Source: Flavobacterium anseongense (GTDB lineage Bacteria > Bacteroidota > Bacteroidia > Flavobacteriales > Flavobacteriaceae). Taken from it: DNA of 64,000 nucleotides. A model generated the notes under the pieces. That model saw only the letters and a program-made list of their open reading frames with translations, ran no database searches and was not told the origin of the DNA. Position numbers and translations under genes: made by a program. The stretch spans positions 186,001 through 250,000 of the forward strand of contig NZ_JAKIHN010000001.1 of the NCBI RefSeq assembly GCF_021608185.1, written 5' to 3'. Below, one piece after another: positions 29,295 through 37,315 of the stretch (its first letter is position 1; each line of letters starts with the position of its first letter).

Positions 29295-30944
29295 ATGAAA
29301 AAATTACTTTTTTTAGCTTTTCTAATTCTTTCAGCTAATTCGTTTTCTCAAAATTATAAGATTACTTATTTGAAAAGTTCCAACGGAACATTGATTGAAG
29401 GGCAGGATCCAATTTGGGTTTTTACTTGTTCCGACATAACTCAAATAAGTTCTCAAAGTATTTTTAATGGAAAAGCTGATTTTCCAAACGAAATTATTTT
29501 TGTGGACAGAAAAACAAATTCCTTTAACCAAGTTGCAGATTTGGATGCAACTAAAAAAATTAATTCAAAAGACAGTATTTCTCTCGGAAAGCAAACTTTT
29601 GAATACTTAGATGAAACAAAAAAAATATTGGGCTACAATTGTAAAAAAGCCAAAACAATTGTCAATTCAAATACCATTGAATTTTGGTATACAGACGAAT
29701 TGAAAGTCAAAGGTTCACCAACGGTTTTGGGACAAAATTTAGGTTTGGTTTTAGAAATGGTGCGCAATGGCAACTTTGTAATTGCCGCTACAAAAGTTGA
29801 GAAAATAAAAATGTTCCCGACAGTTCCAGATTTATCTAAATCAATAGATGTGCTGACATATAAAGATTTGCTTTGGAAAAGCCGCTTCACAACCATCTCT
29901 GTTTTTAAAGACCAAGTCATTAACTTTTCAGACCGGTCAAAATCAAATGACAGCATAATGAGATTTGCCAATGGAACTATTGCCGTTAGAAAAGTAAAAA
30001 TTCCGGAAATAAAAGTCGGTAGTCAGATTTTTATGGATGTTACTGAACAATCTAATGGCGATGCTTATGACAGAACGGGGTCCTTTTTTATCATTCCGAC
30101 AGACAAAGCAGCTTCTTTTTTGGATGGTTTGAAAAACGGTGTCAAAACATTACCGATTTACACTAACGGAAACGGGAAGGAATATCAAGGTGTTGTTGCG
30201 ACGGAAAACTATAATCCTGTTGTGGAACTGATGCGATTTTATACGCCATTTGGAGTGAAACAATACAACACGCTTCAGCTCAAAGATAAAACCTGGGCGG
30301 AAAATGTTTTATACCGTCAGGATGTTTCTGATTTGAGAAGTTTACTGAGTAATCAGGAAGTTTGGATTGGCATCAACATTGGGAATTATGACAAAGGAGG
30401 ACACAAAGTTTCAGCTAATATCACCATTCATAACGAAGAAGAAAGTAAAGTTAATCCAACCCAAATCATTCCTCTTTTCTGCACGAATAACATCATGGAA
30501 ATGGCTGGACAGGAATATGGAACAATGTTCAGTTCTGATAAAGGTTTGGAAGTTACTTTCCATTTAGACAAACCTATGAAAAATTGCAGGCTTCGTTATA
30601 TTACAACCGGTCATGGTGGTTGGGAGAACGGCGATGAATTTGTACCAAAGAAAAACACCATTTTACTTGACGGAAAAGAAAGTTTCAACTTTACGCCTTG
30701 GCGACAGGATTGTGGTTCCTATCGTTTATCAAATCCGGCATCGGGAAATTTTCCTAACGGATTATCTTCTTCTGATTATAGTCGGGCGAATTGGTGTCCG
30801 GGAACGGTTACGAATCCTATTTTTATTGACTTAGGAAATTTAGAAGCCGGAACACATTCAATACAAATAAAAATTCCTCAAGGTTTACCCGAAGGAAGTA
30901 GTTTTAGTTCTTGGAATGTTTCGGGTGTTTTGATTGGTGAGTAA
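29295..30944 (+). CDS. Secreted PNGase F-like peptide-N-glycosidase with N-terminal GLPGLI-like domain
   Basis: Predicted enzyme (549 aa) removing N-linked glycans from glycoproteins by hydrolysing the glycosyl-Asn amide. Signal peptide MKKLLFLAFLILSANSFSQ. Residues about 20-190 resemble the GLPGLI family (KKILGYNCKKAK, IEFWYTDE, LGLVLEM). Residues about 240-549 match Elizabethkingia PNGase F in order: Y-D-R near 258 (equivalent of the catalytic Asp), RFYTPFGV, TGHGGWENGDEF near 440-450 (Glu of the E206 position), DCG, and SRANWCPG. The third acidic residue was not placed with confidence. The two-domain layout resembles the type II PNGase F I recall. It may release host or dietary glycans. 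Its stop codon directly abuts the stop of the convergent 55-aa gene. Confidence 0.82.
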   Translation: MKKLLFLAFLILSANSFSQNYKITYLKSSNGTLIEGQDPIWVFTCSDITQISSQSIFNGKADFPNEIIFVDRKTNSFNQVADLDATKKINSKDSISLGKQTFEYLDETKKILGYNCKKAKTIVNSNTIEFWYTDELKVKGSPTVLGQNLGLVLEMVRNGNFVIAATKVEKIKMFPTVPDLSKSIDVLTYKDLLWKSRFTTISVFKDQVINFSDRSKSNDSIMRFANGTIAVRKVKIPEIKVGSQIFMDVTEQSNGDAYDRTGSFFIIPTDKAASFLDGLKNGVKTLPIYTNGNGKEYQGVVATENYNPVVELMRFYTPFGVKQYNTLQLKDKTWAENVLYRQDVSDLRSLLSNQEVWIGINIGNYDKGGHKVSANITIHNEEESKVNPTQIIPLFCTNNIMEMAGQEYGTMFSSDKGLEVTFHLDKPMKNCRLRYITTGHGGWENGDEFVPKKNTILLDGKESFNFTPWRQDCGSYRLSNPASGNFPNGLSSSDYSRANWCPGTVTNPIFIDLGNLEAGTHSIQIKIPQGLPEGSSFSSWNVSGVLIGE

Positions 30945-31112
30945 CTAAAGACTTAAGTCTGTTGCTTTGATAGTAATCACTTTACCATCACGCATGATTA
31001 CTAATGATTGATTTTTTTCAATCTTGCTTTGGATTAATCGTTGAGAAACAATCTTTAATCCTTTCATCACTTTTTCTGAAAACTCAGAAGTGTTTTTTGA
31101 TTTTCTTGCCAT
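30945..31112 (-). CDS. Small protein (55 aa) after the zeta-like kinase; possible antitoxin
   Basis: Frame from ATG at 31112 to TAG at 30945: starts MARKSKNTSEFSEKVMKGLK and ends IMRDGKVITIKATDLSL. The N-terminal half is basic and helical, and the C-terminal half has a short beta-type segment (SLVIMRDGKVITIKA). It begins one base after the TAA stop of the zeta-like kinase, so the two are surely translated from one mRNA. I do not recognise a family. The pairing suggests a partner or antitoxin of the kinase; this is inference. Its stop touches that of the convergent PNGase gene with no space for a terminator. Confidence 0.7.
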   Translation of the reverse strand: MARKSKNTSEFSEKVMKGLKIVSQRLIQSKIEKNQSLVIMRDGKVITIKATDLSL

Positions 31113-31113
31113 A

Positions 31114-31692
31114 TTAACAAAAATCTGATTTTATCTTCAACCATTTTTCGGGTTGATAAATATTATTTTCTGTACTGGTATTTCCTTCAGCAATGATTTG
31201 AGAAACCGTTTCTGAATTGTCAAATATAATCCAATCGTCGCACAAAGGTATATAAATTTTGAATAGATTTTCCAAACCTCTTTTATATCGTCTCGAAATG
31301 ATTTCCTTCGGAATATTATGACCTCCTTCTTTTACTCGTATTTTTACTCTATCAATCGCCATTTCTATAGAAGGCAACCAAAAAAATAAAAGCTTTATAG
31401 CATATCCATGTTCTTTAGCCCATTTTAGTTTTGACTTGTATGATTTAGTTGACAAAGTAGTTTCAAAAGCAAAGTTTTCTTCAGACAATAATAAATGTTC
31501 TATTCTTTCTAACATAATTCTTCCGGCTTCAAAAGCTACTTTTTCAGGTTGGAAAGGAGATAGCCCTTTAGCAATCTCATCAGCATTGACAAACTCTTTA
31601 CACTTTAAAATTTCGGGTAAAATGGTGTAGGAAGCAGTTGTTTTTCCTGCACCATTACAACCTGCAATTATATAAAGATTTTTTGCTTTCAA
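31114..31692 (-). CDS. Zeta toxin-like P-loop kinase
   Basis: 192-residue P-loop protein of the zeta toxin/AAA group. Walker A GCNGAGKTT is at residues 11-19, an acidic NADEI motif at 36-40 and FAFETTL at 74-80. The lid-like segment RVKIRVKEGGHNIPKEIISRRYKRGLENL spans about 115-143, with the G-G-H-x-[VI]-P and R-R-x-x-R pattern of zeta proteins. Classic zeta toxins phosphorylate UDP-N-acetylglucosamine or similar sugars. Many chromosomal relatives are uncharacterised, so toxicity is not established. It starts directly at the stop of the cystathionine beta-synthase-like gene and is followed one base later by the 55-aa gene. Confidence 0.82.
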   Translation of the reverse strand: MKAKNLYIIAGCNGAGKTTASYTILPEILKCKEFVNADEIAKGLSPFQPEKVAFEAGRIMLERIEHLLLSEENFAFETTLSTKSYKSKLKWAKEHGYAIKLLFFWLPSIEMAIDRVKIRVKEGGHNIPKEIISRRYKRGLENLFKIYIPLCDDWIIFDNSETVSQIIAEGNTSTENNIYQPEKWLKIKSDFC

Positions 31693-33054
31693 TTATTTTA
31701 TCGAACTGATAATATCGTGTTTGGTAATAATATGATGTTTGCCATTTCCCAAATCAACTAATACCGCTTGATTGTCTTTATTGATTAGTTTGGATATTTC
31801 TTCAATTGGTGTATTTGCCTGAACTATTGGATAAGGTTTACCCATAATTTCTCGGATTGGTTTTTCGGCAATATCTCTGTCTTCTACATAGCTCCTAAAC
31901 AAATCGGTTTCATCCAGGCTTCCCACAAAACCAGTTGTATCAATTACCGGAATCTGTGAAATATTATATTTTTTCAAACGCTCGATGGCGTGCGAAACCA
32001 ATTCTTCGGTACGAACAACAACTAATGGTTTGTCTTTGTGGTCTTTGATAACATCTTCGGCTTTGGTGATATCTTCATCCAAAAATCCTCTTTCGCGCAT
32101 CCAGTCGTCGTTGAACATTTTGCCAACATAACGACTCCCTGAATCGTGGAATAGAACCACAACCACATCATCTTTTGTGAAATGCTCTTTTAACTGATGC
32201 AATCCTTTGATGCACGAACCAGCTGAATTCCCCACAAAAATCCCTTCTTCTAAAGCTATTTTTCTGGTGTAAACTGCAGCGTCTTTATCGGTTACTTTGG
32301 TGAATCCGTCGATGATTGAAAAGTCAACGTTTTTTGGCAAGATATCTTCTCCGATTCCTTCAGTGATGTAGGAGTAGATTTCGTTTTCGTCAAAGATTCC
32401 GGTTTCGTGGTATTTTTTGAAAACTGAACCATAAGTATCAATTCCCCAAACTTTAATGTTTGGATTTTTTTCTTTCAAATATTTTCCGATTCCCGAAATG
32501 GTTCCGCCTGTCCCTACTCCAACTACAAAATGCGTTACTTTTCCATCGGTTTGCTCCCAGATTTCAGGACCGGTTTGTTCGTAATTTGCTTTTGCATTTG
32601 ATGGATTATCGTATTGATTTACGTACCATGAATTTGGAATTTCGGTGCTCAATCTTTTGGAAACTGAGTAATACGAACGCGGATCGTTTGGTTCAACATC
32701 GGTTGGACAAACGACTACTTTAGCACCAACGGCGCGAAGGATGTCCATTTTTTCTTTGGATTGTTTGTCGGTGATTACAAAAATACATTTGTACCCTTTT
32801 ACGATAGCGGCAAGTGCCAATCCCATTCCGGTGTTTCCTGATGTTCCTTCGATGATGGTTCCACCAGGTTTTAATCTTCCGTCGGCTTCGGCATCTTCTA
32901 CCATTTTAAGTGCCATACGGTCTTTGGTAGAGTTTCCGGGATTGAAGGTTTCTACTTTGGCCAAAACCAAAGCATCAATTCCTTCTACGACTTTGTTTAG
33001 TTTTACTAAAGGTGTGTTTCCGATAGTTCCTAATATGTTTTCTGCGTAGTTCAT
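31693..33054 (-). CDS. Cystathionine beta-synthase-like PLP enzyme with CBS pair
   Basis: 453-residue beta-family PLP enzyme for cysteine or cystathionine synthesis. PLP-binding Lys44 lies in NPGNSTKDR, the phosphate loop in EGTSGNTGMGLA near 69-80 and GTGGTISGIGKYL near 186. The last about 110 residues form two CBS motifs (ending with QAVLVDLGNGKHHIITKHDI), a regulatory module that binds adenosyl ligands in related enzymes. Cystathionine beta-synthase is preferred over plain cysteine synthase because of the CBS tail and overall length. A consensus promoter (33115-33144) and a leader with CTCAG repeats lie upstream. It heads an operon with the zeta-like kinase and the 55-aa gene. Confidence 0.88.
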   Translation of the reverse strand: MNYAENILGTIGNTPLVKLNKVVEGIDALVLAKVETFNPGNSTKDRMALKMVEDAEADGRLKPGGTIIEGTSGNTGMGLALAAIVKGYKCIFVITDKQSKEKMDILRAVGAKVVVCPTDVEPNDPRSYYSVSKRLSTEIPNSWYVNQYDNPSNAKANYEQTGPEIWEQTDGKVTHFVVGVGTGGTISGIGKYLKEKNPNIKVWGIDTYGSVFKKYHETGIFDENEIYSYITEGIGEDILPKNVDFSIIDGFTKVTDKDAAVYTRKIALEEGIFVGNSAGSCIKGLHQLKEHFTKDDVVVVLFHDSGSRYVGKMFNDDWMRERGFLDEDITKAEDVIKDHKDKPLVVVRTEELVSHAIERLKKYNISQIPVIDTTGFVGSLDETDLFRSYVEDRDIAEKPIREIMGKPYPIVQANTPIEEISKLINKDNQAVLVDLGNGKHHIITKHDIISSIK

Positions 33055-33065
33055 TTTCTTTAAGA

Positions 33066-33100
33066 TACTGAGTTGCTGAGGTACTGAGGTACTGAGCTTT
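33066..33100 (-). repeat. CTCAG-type tandem repeat in the leader of the cystathionine beta-synthase-like gene
   Basis: On the mRNA strand the leader carries CTCAGTAC, CTCAGTAC, CTCAGCAA and CTCAGTAT in succession, an 8-nt period, ending about 12 nt before the ATG. A similar but more degenerate run precedes hutU (53233-53261), in the same orientation relative to its start codon. Confidence 0.65.
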
Positions 33101-33114
33101 TTTATTTTAGATTA

Positions 33115-33144
33115 CAAAGATATTGATAAAAAGAAGGTTTGCAA
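33115..33144 (-). promoter_or_regulatory. Promoter of the cystathionine beta-synthase-like operon
   Basis: Minus-strand TTG (33144-33142), 19-nt spacer, TATCTTTG (33122-33115): exact consensus. It predicts a start near 33111 and a leader of about 55 nt containing the CTCAG repeats. Confidence 0.75.
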
Positions 33145-33170
33145 GTTTGGAGAACGTTAATTCGAAAACG

Positions 33171-33251
33171 TTTGCGTGCGTGATGGGAACGGCATCCTTT
33201 TGCCCTGGTGTTCAGGGCAAAAGATATAGTGGACAGCGCGTTTTCACGCCC
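33171..33251 (+). repeat. Dispersed hairpin repeat, copy B
   Basis: Contains GATGGGAACGGCATCC, a perfect 10-bp hairpin (TTTTGCCCTG / CAGGGCAAAA, 33198-33222), then GATATAGTGGACAGC and a terminal ACGCCC. The blocks flanking the hairpin are almost identical to copy E, whereas the hairpin itself differs. It lies between the porin stop and the cystathionine beta-synthase-like gene. Confidence 0.8.
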
Positions 33252-33259
33252 AATAAAAA

Positions 33260-35206
33260 TTACTGAAAGAAATTCCAGACCAAACCGAATCGAATCATAA
33301 AGTCACGATAGGGATAATTTGGTGCGGTGTAGAAATCATTTCCGGTCATTTTGGAGTTGAAATGTTCTAACTTAAAGAAGATTCTGGTTTGACGAACCCG
33401 GGCATTGACAAAAAAGTCTATCATTGGGAAATCCCCAACTTTTCTTTGATTTTGGACAAATGCTTCGGTTGTCACCGGATTGTAATCGTTGATATAGTGT
33501 TTTGTGAAATAATTAAGCGTAAAACCGGTTTGCAGATACAGCGCTTTTTTGAAGTAATAATTGGTAAAGTATAGTGAGTTTCGGGTCACGATTTTTGGTA
33601 CATTCAAAATGTCATCTTCCTGATCAACCTGTTGATACAATATTGTATTGTCTAAAGCCAATTTCCACCATTTGAACTCACGGCTGACTTTTACCGACAA
33701 ATAATTGATGGCTTTGTCGTATTGTTTTGGAGATATGATTTGCTGCTGTGGATCGGTGGCATCGTTACTAAAATACAAATGGTCTTTGATAGAGCTTATT
33801 TGCAAGGAAGCATCGAGCCATTGGGTTTTAGCCGTAGCTTGTATATTATTTATTTTTTCATTTTTGAAATCGTTATACCAATTGTAGCCAACATAACTAC
33901 TTTGGTACAAATTATAAATATGATCCGGAATTTTATTCAGCATTTGGTATTGGAATACAAACTCGTTTTTGTCGTTGAGTTTGTAGTTCAGTTTGGCATC
34001 AAAATTTGACATCGGTTGTTTTGTGATTGAATTGGAATAGGTAAATGTTCCGTTCCATTTGTTTTTTCTGTAGTCATATTGTCCGCCAACTGTACTGATT
34101 TCGTTACTTAAAGCACTCGGAATTATACCAGAATCTAAAATCAATATTTTATCATAGTAATAATTGAATCGGAAATCTTCGACAAAGAATTGGAATTTTC
34201 CGAGTAGTGAATTTTCGTAAATGGCGCCAACTTTATTATACATTCGGTTATAACGCGTGTGGTCGTTTATGTTTGATGAAACATAAGAATCTCCGAAACG
34301 TTTAACAATGGTATTTCCAACTGTTGATGGCACTGTTTTTTGATTGTATTCAAAAAATTTATTTTCGTAATTGAATTGGTGTGTTATGTATAGATTGTTG
34401 TCTCCTTCTTTGCTGTTAATCCTGAAATTATGATCGAAGAAAGTTCGTTTTCCTTTCATAAAAGATTTAGCATCTTTTAAGTAAACTTCGAGTCGGGCAC
34501 GATTTGAAAAGGCGCCATCTTCGCTTTCAAAATCTTCAATGGTGGTAATTCCGCCATTTTCTCCATTCAGAAAATCCTGTCCGGTGAAATGGAAATTCAG
34601 ATAATATCTTTTGTTTAAAGTATTGTAGCTTGAAGTGAACCTAAAATTTCCTGTGCTTGACAGTTGGTTGATGTATTTCCCCAGAGAACGCAATCCTTTG
34701 AAGGCAACCGACATATTAAATCGTTCGGAAGTATTAACCGTAATAAAGGCATCGACTGATTGCCCTTGTTCCATTACTGTTTTGAAATACAACTCGGTAA
34801 CCGGTGTTGCTACAGAATAGTATTTAATATCCTTTACTCCAAGATAATTGAATTGTTTTCCTGAGAAACCAATTTCGGGAAACGAATAAAAATCTTTCAT
34901 TCCGAAATCGAGAACTGCATAGGTATGACCTTCGTTGGCAAAAGGCAGAAGTCCAAAAATATCTTTTCGCAAGTAGTTGTATTGGTATTCCTTTTTGATG
35001 GTTAAAGAGGTATCAACATAGGTAGTATCTCTTTGCAATGTTATAATTCTGTATTGGTCGAAGGTTCCTTTCTTAATTAATGCCGGTTTACTCTTTTTAG
35101 AATTTAAAGAATCATTAGTTGACCCAACGCTCATTTGCAAATTTCTACCTTGTGAAAAAACAGTAATTGAAAAAAGAAGAAAACTGTACAAAAAAAAATT
35201 TCTCAT
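33260..35206 (-). CDS. Putative porin (Porin_10-like beta-barrel)
   Basis: Outer-membrane beta-barrel protein (648 aa from the ATG at 35206, giving the signal peptide MRNFFLYSFLLFSITVFSQG; the frame runs 19 codons further upstream without signal-like sequence). Many alternating aromatic and polar strands (RYYLNFHFTGQDF, FQFFVEDFRFNYYYD, FFKLEHFN) run to the C-terminal FGLVWNFFQ, the usual end of a Bacteroidota barrel. The pattern matches the putative porin family common in flavobacteria. The substrate is unknown. Its start codon lies inside an inverted repeat (35202-35237). Confidence 0.8.
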   Translation of the reverse strand: MRNFFLYSFLLFSITVFSQGRNLQMSVGSTNDSLNSKKSKPALIKKGTFDQYRIITLQRDTTYVDTSLTIKKEYQYNYLRKDIFGLLPFANEGHTYAVLDFGMKDFYSFPEIGFSGKQFNYLGVKDIKYYSVATPVTELYFKTVMEQGQSVDAFITVNTSERFNMSVAFKGLRSLGKYINQLSSTGNFRFTSSYNTLNKRYYLNFHFTGQDFLNGENGGITTIEDFESEDGAFSNRARLEVYLKDAKSFMKGKRTFFDHNFRINSKEGDNNLYITHQFNYENKFFEYNQKTVPSTVGNTIVKRFGDSYVSSNINDHTRYNRMYNKVGAIYENSLLGKFQFFVEDFRFNYYYDKILILDSGIIPSALSNEISTVGGQYDYRKNKWNGTFTYSNSITKQPMSNFDAKLNYKLNDKNEFVFQYQMLNKIPDHIYNLYQSSYVGYNWYNDFKNEKINNIQATAKTQWLDASLQISSIKDHLYFSNDATDPQQQIISPKQYDKAINYLSVKVSREFKWWKLALDNTILYQQVDQEDDILNVPKIVTRNSLYFTNYYFKKALYLQTGFTLNYFTKHYINDYNPVTTEAFVQNQRKVGDFPMIDFFVNARVRQTRIFFKLEHFNSKMTGNDFYTAPNYPYRDFMIRFGLVWNFFQ

Positions 35207-35237
35207 TACGCTTGCTAAAGTAGGCAAATGTAATGAG
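35202..35237 (-). promoter_or_regulatory. Inverted repeat covering the putative porin start codon
   Basis: CTCATTACGCTTGC and GCAAATGTAATGAG are complements over 12 of 14 positions, with an 8-nt loop. The porin ATG (35206-35204) lies in one arm, so in the mRNA the start would be paired. This could control translation initiation or be an operator; neither is shown. Confidence 0.45.
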
Positions 35238-35273
35238 AAATTAAGGACAATAAAACGAATCAAAAGTAAAAGA

Positions 35274-37187
35274 TTATTTTTTCACAATCTTTTCTACGAA
35301 ACTACCGTTTTCGGTAATTAAATTTAACATATATACTCCTTTTATTAACATAGAAGTATCAATAGTAAAGTTGCTTTGATTGGTTAATTTTTCTGATTTT
35401 ATCAATCTGCCTTGAATGTCGAACAGTTGATATTTCGTAATATTATTAGCATTAGTAACATGCAGCAAATCATTAACAGGGTTAGGGTAAACTAAAATTT
35501 GCTCTCTTGAAAAATCGTTATTAGCAAGATCTACTTGATCAAAGCCTGAAACTATTAAACTATAGTTTTGAAATCCGCCATCTAAAGTCCCTTTGTGTGT
35601 AACTTGTATTGTATAAGTTCCTACTGCATTTTCAACTTCAACTTTCTCAACATTGTCCACGGTGTTATCTCCTTTAATAGCACCTGAGTTAATTGAATTT
35701 AAATCTAGCTTCCATGGTAAAGAGACTTCGGTATCTTTTATTATTCTCAAATCCAAATCATTAATTAAAGCAGGGCTTGGAGAATTCAATTGGTTGTTTT
35801 TAGGAGTACCCGGAACATCTGTCCAACATATAGTTGCTTTTAGTGTTTGTGGATTTGTAACAATAACATTAACCGTATAGGTGCTACTTTGATCTAAGTT
35901 TAATTCACTAACAATAGCGGTAGGTGTTGCGCTATTTGCGTTAGTAATTGCTAATGCTGATTCACGGGTATTTAATAAACCCCATCCAAAACGAACATCC
36001 GGACCAATTGAGTTTGAATCATCAAAAGCAGTATGGCAAACCAACCCTTTTAAGGTAGCCGATTTCATATAAGAAGCATGTAAATTATTATAATGCTGTT
36101 GTAATAAAATTAGAGAACCCGCTACACTAGGAGATGCCATCGATGTTCCTGATAAAGTAGCATAACTTGTGGTAGTTTCATTGCTTGAAGAATAAAGATT
36201 AGTTCCATCAGCAGCTATATCCGGTTTAATTCTACCATCATCGGATGGACCTTGGCTACTTGAACTATTGATTACCAAATTAGTTAAAGTTCCATTAAAT
36301 TGGTTAACTGTTGGATTAGCATTAGCAACAACTAAATTATTTTTACTGTTTTTTTCACCTGTTAATTTATCTATTCCCGGGTACAAGCCATTTGAATACG
36401 ATTCATTGCCAGAATTTCCTGCGGACATAACAGTTAAATAGTAAGGTAAGGTATAACTAATTTGATCCCATTGAGCAGCATCAGTATTGTAACAACCCAT
36501 GTACCAATCGCCTACCTGTTGGTCTCCATTATCGTTAAAAATTGGGACACCGTAAGAATGATTAGAAATCAACAAACCATTATTAGCAGCTTCACTAGAA
36601 ACTTCAGACTCATCATTTGTCCAATTATAAGAAGCCAAATTAGCTTCATATGCCATTCCTCTGGCACTTGTAGCAACACCTTTTGCGCCAACAGTTCCTA
36701 CAACATGTGATGCATGTTGATCTGCAGCGGGTATAGGAGTAGAAGTATCCGGAGTAGTCACTCTGGAAACTGTCCCATTCATAAACTCTTGGTGATTTTT
36801 TAGGGCATAACCACCATCCCATATGCCAACTTTCATTCCAAGACCGGTAAGGCTTAAACCTAAATTACCACCCGGATAAAGCGTATTGGTTTTGGAAGCC
36901 ATAGCGCTTAATCTATTATCTGTTGCTGTATAAACTGGTTTATTATCGATTACATCAATTAATAAATATTTTGTGCCATTCGCAACATATTCTCTCTTTG
37001 CAGCTAAATTAGAATCTAAATAGTTTCTTATTTTTTCCTCACGAAGGTTTTTTAAACTTAAAATATTCTCATTTAATTGATTAATTCTGTTTATATCGTA
37101 TGATTTTTTAATTAAATCTATTTCTGCTTTAGTTTGAGAAAAACAAGAGATAGTTGATATTAAAAAAAACAAAATTGTTTTTTTCAT
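35274..37187 (-). CDS. T9SS-secreted S8 family serine peptidase (subtilisin-like)
   Basis: Secreted endopeptidase (637 aa). Signal peptide MKKTILFFLISTISCFSQ. The catalytic triad is visible as Asp124 (VGIWDGGY), His158 (DQHASHVVGT) and Ser349 (LSGTSMASPSVAG), with Asn258 (SAGNSGNES) as oxyanion residue. A beta-sandwich domain follows the catalytic core. The last about 80 residues are a type A T9SS sorting domain (ILVYPNPVNDLLHV, YQLFDIQGRLI, VEKIVKK). It lies downstream of the SusC-SusD-lipoprotein operon on the same strand but after a terminator. Degrading protein outside the cell for uptake by the Sus-like system is a reasonable inference. Confidence 0.92.
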   Translation of the reverse strand: MKKTILFFLISTISCFSQTKAEIDLIKKSYDINRINQLNENILSLKNLREEKIRNYLDSNLAAKREYVANGTKYLLIDVIDNKPVYTATDNRLSAMASKTNTLYPGGNLGLSLTGLGMKVGIWDGGYALKNHQEFMNGTVSRVTTPDTSTPIPAADQHASHVVGTVGAKGVATSARGMAYEANLASYNWTNDESEVSSEAANNGLLISNHSYGVPIFNDNGDQQVGDWYMGCYNTDAAQWDQISYTLPYYLTVMSAGNSGNESYSNGLYPGIDKLTGEKNSKNNLVVANANPTVNQFNGTLTNLVINSSSSQGPSDDGRIKPDIAADGTNLYSSSNETTTSYATLSGTSMASPSVAGSLILLQQHYNNLHASYMKSATLKGLVCHTAFDDSNSIGPDVRFGWGLLNTRESALAITNANSATPTAIVSELNLDQSSTYTVNVIVTNPQTLKATICWTDVPGTPKNNQLNSPSPALINDLDLRIIKDTEVSLPWKLDLNSINSGAIKGDNTVDNVEKVEVENAVGTYTIQVTHKGTLDGGFQNYSLIVSGFDQVDLANNDFSREQILVYPNPVNDLLHVTNANNITKYQLFDIQGRLIKSEKLTNQSNFTIDTSMLIKGVYMLNLITENGSFVEKIVKK

Positions 37188-37226
37188 AAAGTTTGTATTT
37201 TTTATTTGTAGTAGTTAATAATTTTT

Positions 37227-37255
37227 CAAAAGTAGAAAAAAAGTAGCAATAACAG
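37227..37255 (-). promoter_or_regulatory. Candidate promoter of the S8 peptidase gene
   Basis: Minus-strand TACTTTTG (37234-37227) matches TAnnTTTG exactly. The -33 position, 18 nt upstream, reads CTG instead of TTG. Start predicted near 37223, with a leader of about 36 nt. Confidence 0.45.
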
Positions 37256-37265
37256 TTAATTAAAT

Positions 37266-37299
37266 AAAAAAAACCGAAACGTAAAGTTTCGGTTTTTTA
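37266..37299 (-). terminator. Terminator of the SusC-SusD-lipoprotein operon
   Basis: AAAAAACCGAAAC / GTTTCGGTTTTTT, a 13-bp perfect stem with a 5-nt loop and flanking A/T runs on both sides. It lies 17 bases past the lipoprotein stop at 37316. Confidence 0.9.
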
Positions 37300-37315
37300 T
37301 AAAACATAATTTTAT

